Shown here in pieces: positions 59,971 to 64,000 of a stretch of DNA of 64,000 bases (position 1 is the first letter of the stretch; each line of letters begins with the position of its first letter). The position numbers and the translations under genes are program-made. Below the pieces are notes generated by a model that was not told the DNA's origin, made no database searches, and saw only the letters and a program-made list of their open reading frames with translations. This DNA is from Caldilineaceae bacterium (GTDB lineage Bacteria; Chloroflexota; Anaerolineae; Caldilineales; Caldilineaceae). Location: positions 1-64,000 of the forward strand of contig JACKBC010000003.1 in NCBI GenBank assembly GCA_020634755.1, read 5' to 3'.

Positions 59971-61068
59971 TTATCCATACACATACGCTTTGCCATTGGC
60001 GGTTTGGGCGGCGTTGGCCAGCGCGTCTTTGAACGCGTCGAGCGCCGTGTGCATGTCGGCTTCCGTCAGCGGGTGATGGGTGACGGCGCGCATGCGCGTG
60101 CCGCCGGACGGGTTGAGCAGAACGCCGCGCTCTTTGAGCGCGTTGGAAAGCTGGGCCGGCGTAATGTCGTCGCGCATTAGGTCAAAATAGACGATGTTGG
60201 TTTCGATCTCGTCGGCGTTGACCTCGATGCCGTCCAATGCGGACAGCCCTTGGGCCAGCACCTTGGCATTGGCGTGGTCATCGGCCAGCCGTTCGATCAT
60301 TTCCGAGACCGCGACCACGCCAGCGGCGGCAATCATGCCGGCCTGGCGCATACCGCCGCCCGCCACTTTGCGCATGCGCCGCGCCTTGCGGATAAATTCG
60401 GCGCTGCCCGCCACCACCGAACCAACCGGCGCCGACAGCCCTTTGCTCAGGCAGACGCTAACCGTGTCGGCGTTTTGCAGCAAGCGCTTGGGCGACGTGT
60501 TGAGCGCCACCGCCGCGTTCCAGAGGCGGGCGCCATCCACGTGCAGCTTGATGCCGTGCTCGTGGGCCAGATCGCCGGCGGCATCCATATAGGCCACGGG
60601 CAGGGCGCGGCCGCCGCAGCTATTTTGCGTGTTTTCCAGGCAAAGCAAGGTGGTGATGGGGAAGTGTTCGTTGTCCGGGCGGATGGCTTGCGCCGCTTGT
60701 GCCAGATCCAGCGTGCCGTCGGGCTGGTTGGGCACGGTGTGAAAGCTAATGCCGCCCAGCGCCGCCGCCCCGGCCTGTTCCGAGCGGAAGATATGCGCCT
60801 TATCGCCCAGCACAATTTCATCGCCGCGCCCACAGTGGGCCAGCACCGCAACCAGATTGCCCTGGGTCCCGCTAGAGACATACAGGGCGGCTTCTTTGCC
60901 CAGCAGCTCGGCCACCATGGCTTCCAGCCGATTGACCGTGGGGTCTTCGCCGTAAACGTCATCGCCCACTTCGGCCTCGAACATGGCCTGGCGCATGGCG
61001 GGCGTGGGTTTGGTTACCGTATCGCTGCGTAGATCGATGGCGGTGATTGAGTTGGAGTTTGTGGTCAT
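59971..61068 (-). CDS. ltaE: Low-specificity L-threonine aldolase
   Basis: A fold-type I PLP enzyme cleaving threonine or allo-threonine to glycine and acetaldehyde. The 365 residues begin IDLRSDTVTKPTPAMRQAM, contain GDDVYGEDPTVNRLE, the cofactor-stacking His near ALDKAHIFRSEQAGA-like GDKAHIFRSEQAG, and the Schiff-base Lys in CLSKGLSAPVGSV. Downstream is the hisF upstream repeat; the upstream region ends with the transporter terminator. Confidence 0.92.
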   Translation of the reverse strand: MTTNSNSITAIDLRSDTVTKPTPAMRQAMFEAEVGDDVYGEDPTVNRLEAMVAELLGKEAALYVSSGTQGNLVAVLAHCGRGDEIVLGDKAHIFRSEQAGAAALGGISFHTVPNQPDGTLDLAQAAQAIRPDNEHFPITTLLCLENTQNSCGGRALPVAYMDAAGDLAHEHGIKLHVDGARLWNAAVALNTSPKRLLQNADTVSVCLSKGLSAPVGSVVAGSAEFIRKARRMRKVAGGGMRQAGMIAAAGVVAVSEMIERLADDHANAKVLAQGLSALDGIEVNADEIETNIVYFDLMRDDITPAQLSNALKERGVLLNPSGGTRMRAVTHHPLTEADMHTALDAFKDALANAAQTANGKAYVYG

Positions 61069-61187
61069 GAGTTGGTCTTTCTGTCCATAGAGCCTAGATT
61101 CATTGAGTCATTGGGCTGATCTTACCACAGGTTAGAGGAAATGGGAGAAGTGAGGCAGAGAAAAGGTGGATGTTGAGTTATATATAA

Positions 61188-61224
61188 CAAAGGCCCCTCT
61201 TTCCATAACGAAGAGGGGCCTTTG
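61188..61224. terminator. Terminator between threonine aldolase and the ABC operon
   Basis: CAAAGGCCCCTCTT (61188-61201) pairs perfectly with AAGAGGGGCCTTTG (61211-61224) around a nine-base loop. On the minus strand the hairpin is followed by TTATATATAA. It follows the solute-binding-protein gene and so ends the sugar-transport operon. A classic factor-independent terminator shape. Confidence 0.8.
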
Positions 61225-61302
61225 TATTGCATTTAACACTGCCTGTTTTGGCCAAGAGCTTCTTTAGGTGAAACGCTTGCCATCTTTGCCGAATATATTG
61301 CC

Positions 61303-62673
61303 TTACGACGGCATGTCCTCATCCAGGACGGCTTGCGTCTTGCGTTCTACTTCGGCGGCATATTCAGCAAAGGTCTGTTCACCTTCCCAGATAAGGTCGA
61401 TTTCCGCTTGGAAGATGTTGTTGGCTTCGGTGAAGCGGGTGTTCCAGGGCATGGGATAAGGCTCGATGCCTTCGGTGAGCACCTTGTCGGTAAAGCCGTA
61501 GAGCGGATTGACGGCGTTCACTTCTGGATTGGTCCACACAGATTTGCGTCCGTTGGTCTGGCGTTTGGCTTCCAACACATTGAAGATGCCCGCCTCGGTG
61601 GAGGTGATCAGCTTGGCAAACTCCCAGGCGGCGTCGGGCGCGGCCGAATTGCTGTTGATCATCCACTGGTTGCCAGAGAAGCAGGTGCCCTGGCGACCTT
61701 CTGGCCCTGGGGGCAAGGGAATGGCGCCGACCTCGAATCGATCGCCCGCCTGATCCTGGGCGCTCGTCAACACGCCGACCGTGCTGGCGTGGGTGGCTTG
61801 CAGACCGGCCACAAACAGGCTGGGTTCAACGCCTTCTTTATCGGCGTTGCGGGGCGCCACTTTATCGTCCAACAGGCTCACATACCAGGCCGCGATCTCG
61901 CCGTGGAGGTCTGTGTTGTAGGACATGGTGCGTCCCTCTTCATCCATAATCCAGGAAGCGGTAGAATCCGGCGCGCCAAAGGAGCGCGACGTGTTGCTGT
62001 AGTAGTGCATGGCGCTCATGCTGTCGAAACCCATGCCGAAGATGCCGGCATCGGGGTCGGCGGCGCCGCGCGCCAGCTCGGTCCAATCGTCAATCGTCCA
62101 GCCGATTTCGGGAATGGGCAGGCCTTTTTCTTCCAACATGGTTTTGTTATAGGCCAGCGCAATATTGCCGCCGGGGTGCACCACGTCGGGCAAGTTGAAG
62201 GATTTGCCTTCCCACTTGTTGCCTTCGAGCACGCTGGGGTAGAAATCATCGGGGTCCGGTGGCGGGCTGGAGGCCCAGAAGTCATCCAGTTCCAAGTAAA
62301 TGCCTTTGACAAAGTTGATAAAGATCCAGCGGTGGTGTCCATAGAGCAGATCTTGGAGGGTGCCGGCAATAAACCCAGTCTGGGTTTTGGTTTCGATCTC
62401 ACCATAGATGGTCTCTTCGATGACGATATCGACGCCGGTCTCATCTTTGAATTGCGGCGCAAATTCTTGGGGGGTGAGAGCCAAATTGCCTGCCGGCGCT
62501 TGGATGCGCAACGTTACGGACTCGGCAGATGGCGCCGCCCCTTCCTCAGTAGTCGTACCAGGCGCAGCTGTAGGGGCTGCACAAGCTGCCAGGAGTTGGG
62601 CCGAAGCCGCGCCAAGACCGGTGACGGCGATGCCTTTCAAAAAACTACGGCGAGTAATCGGCTTTCGCTTCAT
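61303..62673 (-). CDS. Sugar ABC transporter substrate-binding lipoprotein
   Basis: A 456-residue extracellular solute-binding protein of family 1. The N-terminus RRSFLKGIAVTGLGAAS is a twin-arginine signal with a lipobox LLAAC. The fold shows LRIQAPAGN, FKDETGVDIVIEETIYGEI, WKFEGK-like NKWEGKSFNLP, and a C-terminal LAEGIEPYPMPWNTRF region. It should capture oligosaccharides and hand them to the two permeases downstream on the same strand. Ligand unknown. Confidence 0.9.
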   Translation of the reverse strand: MKRKPITRRSFLKGIAVTGLGAASAQLLAACAAPTAAPGTTTEEGAAPSAESVTLRIQAPAGNLALTPQEFAPQFKDETGVDIVIEETIYGEIETKTQTGFIAGTLQDLLYGHHRWIFINFVKGIYLELDDFWASSPPPDPDDFYPSVLEGNKWEGKSFNLPDVVHPGGNIALAYNKTMLEEKGLPIPEIGWTIDDWTELARGAADPDAGIFGMGFDSMSAMHYYSNTSRSFGAPDSTASWIMDEEGRTMSYNTDLHGEIAAWYVSLLDDKVAPRNADKEGVEPSLFVAGLQATHASTVGVLTSAQDQAGDRFEVGAIPLPPGPEGRQGTCFSGNQWMINSNSAAPDAAWEFAKLITSTEAGIFNVLEAKRQTNGRKSVWTNPEVNAVNPLYGFTDKVLTEGIEPYPMPWNTRFTEANNIFQAEIDLIWEGEQTFAEYAAEVERKTQAVLDEDMPS

Positions 62674-62717
62674 AAAATGTCTCCTTTATTGTTGGACTTG
62701 ATTTGCGGTATACAACG

Positions 62718-63608
62718 CTAGCCTTTAATGCCAGACATGACAATGCCCTGCACAAAGAAACGCTGTCCCACGAAAAAGATCACAATGATCGGTATCATGG
62801 ACATGACACAAGCAGCCATCAAGAGATGCTGCATGGGCTCGCCACCCACATCCGGCACGGCATTGAAAAATTGGATGCCGACCGAAATGGTAAATTTCTC
62901 AGGCGAATTGAGGTAAATCAGGGGACCTAAAAAATCACTCCAGCTGGCAATCATGGTGATGATGGCCAGCGTTGCCAGCACTGGTTTACAGAGCGGCATT
63001 AATATAGACCAGAATATGCGAAAGAAACTCGCCCCATCAATAAGCGCCGCCTCGTCCAGATCCTTGGGCAAGCTCAAAAAGAATTGGCGCATGAGAAAGA
63101 TCGCAAAGGCGCCGCCGCCAAACCAGTTTGGCACCCACAGCGGCAAAATGGTGTTGATCCAGCCCAGCTTGTAGAAAAGCACAAATTGGGGGATTAGCGT
63201 GACCTGGGCGGGGAGCATCATGGTGGCCAGGGTGATCATGAAGAGCATATTGCGACCGCGATATTCAAAGCGGGCAAAGGAATAGGCCACCAAGGATGCC
63301 GTAATGACCGTGCCGCTTACCGTCAAGAGGACGACAATCAGCGAATTGGTAAACCAGCGGCCCACCGGGTATGAAATATTGAGAACCTGCCAATAGTTGA
63401 TCCACTGTGGGGACGCCGGTATCTGTACGGGCGGGAAGGCGAACATTTCTGGTATCGTCTTTAGTGAACTCATGAACGTCCAGAAAAATGGATAGCCAAA
63501 CATCGCGCATAGAGCCAACACAATGACGTATAGCGCAATACGGCCAAAATTTGTCGGCGCGCGTAAATTAACCGCGGATGAGGTTTGGGCAAATGTCTCT
63601 TGTGCCAT
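62718..63608 (-). CDS. Sugar ABC transporter permease (MalG-type)
   Basis: A 296-residue inner-membrane permease of the carbohydrate-uptake family. About six helices, with LYVIVLALCAMFGYPFFW first. The EAA loop near residue 195 reads LPKDLDEAALIDGASFFRIF, the site that docks the ATPase. Upstream codons to 63812 read into the other permease. It lies between the partial permease and the binding protein. Confidence 0.9.
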   Translation of the reverse strand: MAQETFAQTSSAVNLRAPTNFGRIALYVIVLALCAMFGYPFFWTFMSSLKTIPEMFAFPPVQIPASPQWINYWQVLNISYPVGRWFTNSLIVVLLTVSGTVITASLVAYSFARFEYRGRNMLFMITLATMMLPAQVTLIPQFVLFYKLGWINTILPLWVPNWFGGGAFAIFLMRQFFLSLPKDLDEAALIDGASFFRIFWSILMPLCKPVLATLAIITMIASWSDFLGPLIYLNSPEKFTISVGIQFFNAVPDVGGEPMQHLLMAACVMSMIPIIVIFFVGQRFFVQGIVMSGIKG

Positions 63609-63619
63609 AATGTTTGCTC

Positions 63620-64000
63620 CTATGCCCCTTCGTAGTGAACCCAGCGTCTGGAATAGGACACTTGGAACCAGGTAAAGAGAATGAGTAGCGCCGCCAATAC
63701 CCAGGCCAGCGCGCTGCCGTACCCCAACCGGAAGTATTGAAATGCTTCGTAATAGATGTGAAGGGCAAAGAACCAGGTGGCATAGGAAGGGCCGCCGCCT
63801 GTGGCCACCCAAGCCGTGGTAAATACTTTAAGGGCGCCGATGACCGCCAAAACCACGTTGAAGAAAATGGTGGGCGTCAGCATGGGCAGCGTTACGTGGC
63901 GAAACTTGGCCCAAGCGCCGCCGCCATCAATGGCCGCGGCATCGTATAGCTCTTGTGGTACGCCCTGCAGTCCCGCCAAAAAGATCAGCATGGTGTTGCC
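63620..64000 (-). CDS. Sugar ABC transporter permease (MalF-type), partial at window edge
   Basis: The last about 126 residues of a MalF-type permease; its start lies beyond the window. The EAA loop is visible as VPQELYDAAAIDGGGAWAKF, followed by LPMLTPTIFFNVVLAVIGALK and the last helices (ALAWVLAALLILFTWFQV). It ends 11 bases before the MalG-type gene starts. The cognate ATPase is not in the window. Confidence 0.88.
   Translation of the reverse strand, partial: GNTMLIFLAGLQGVPQELYDAAAIDGGGAWAKFRHVTLPMLTPTIFFNVVLAVIGALKVFTTAWVATGGGPSYATWFFALHIYYEAFQYFRLGYGSALAWVLAALLILFTWFQVSYSRRWVHYEGA

Noticed and set aside
61333..62721. 462-codon open frame on the plus strand across the sugar-binding protein gene
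   Set aside because: It lies wholly opposite the clearly real solute-binding lipoprotein, lacks a known family pattern and is rich in residues expected from antisense translation of GC-biased codons.

Overview
ORGANISM. The window looks like a chromosomal piece of a free-living, moderately GC-rich bacterium, most likely a Chloroflexota member of the Caldilineae/Anaerolineae kind. This is an inference. It rests on the Tat/lipobox sugar-binding protein, the secreted protein with a PLYLPIV-type motif after its signal peptide, a DUF6391 protein, a BTAD/ATPase/TPR regulator, many GNAT enzymes, and gene junctions filled with palindromes and simple repeats. There are no rRNA genes, intact tRNAs, transposases, phage genes or CRISPR arrays. 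LAYOUT. 0-9.5 kb: prmC behind a structured leader, a HAD phosphatase, an MFS carrier, an SHMT-like PLP enzyme, then on the minus strand the nickel superoxide dismutase sodN with its maturation protease sodX, separated by a 56-bp perfect palindrome, followed by DinB, methyltransferase and metallophosphoesterase genes. 9.7-17.3 kb (plus): transketolase, DUF6391, a small membrane protein, holA, recF, and a secreted alginate-lyase-like protein. 17.3-23.8 kb: an SDR diverging from a WYL regulator across a perfect operator-like dyad, an M28 peptidase, a serine hydrolase, a HigBA toxin-antitoxin pair and the remnant of a second higA-hydrolase junction. 23.8-29.8 kb (minus): a five-gene catabolic cluster with two amidohydrolases, a creatininase, a flavin oxidoreductase and a RibD-type reductase. 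30-35 kb: a C39-like protein with a small partner, an MFS exporter, DUF402, a PadR/membrane-protein pair and a methyltransferase. 35.4-44.4 kb: a large BTAD regulator, a phytanoyl-CoA-type dioxygenase, an SMP-30 lactonase, a fasciclin/DUF3105 lipoprotein, and an aldolase plus AGE epimerase pair. 44.5-52 kb: a pentapeptide protein, an AhpD-like peroxidase whose second active-site cysteine codon is TGA, an ECF sigma factor, four GNAT genes and paired phosphoesterases. 52-61 kb (minus): hisF-hisI-hisE-guaB-purA-(lipoprotein hydrolase)-(toxin-antitoxin)-purB, then threonine aldolase. 61-64 kb: a sugar ABC transporter cut by the window edge. HOW IT FITS TOGETHER. The purine and histidine genes meet at AICAR and IMP: HisF releases AICAR, PurB makes AICAR and AMP, PurA and GuaB draw on IMP. 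The aldolase, AGE epimerase, SMP-30 and ABC transporter genes suggest a scavenger of sugars, amino sugars or sugar acids. MOST INTERESTING. The peroxidase at 45149-45721 reads as a selenoprotein: C-K-Y-TGA stands where CxxC is expected, downstream homology continues in frame, and a hairpin in the position of a bacterial SECIS follows the TGA. Other leads are the sodN/sodX palindrome, an amidohydrolase paralogue with two metal-site His-to-Gln changes, nested 15-bp-stem/3-nt-loop palindromes between genes, and simple repeats that run into the last codons of several genes.
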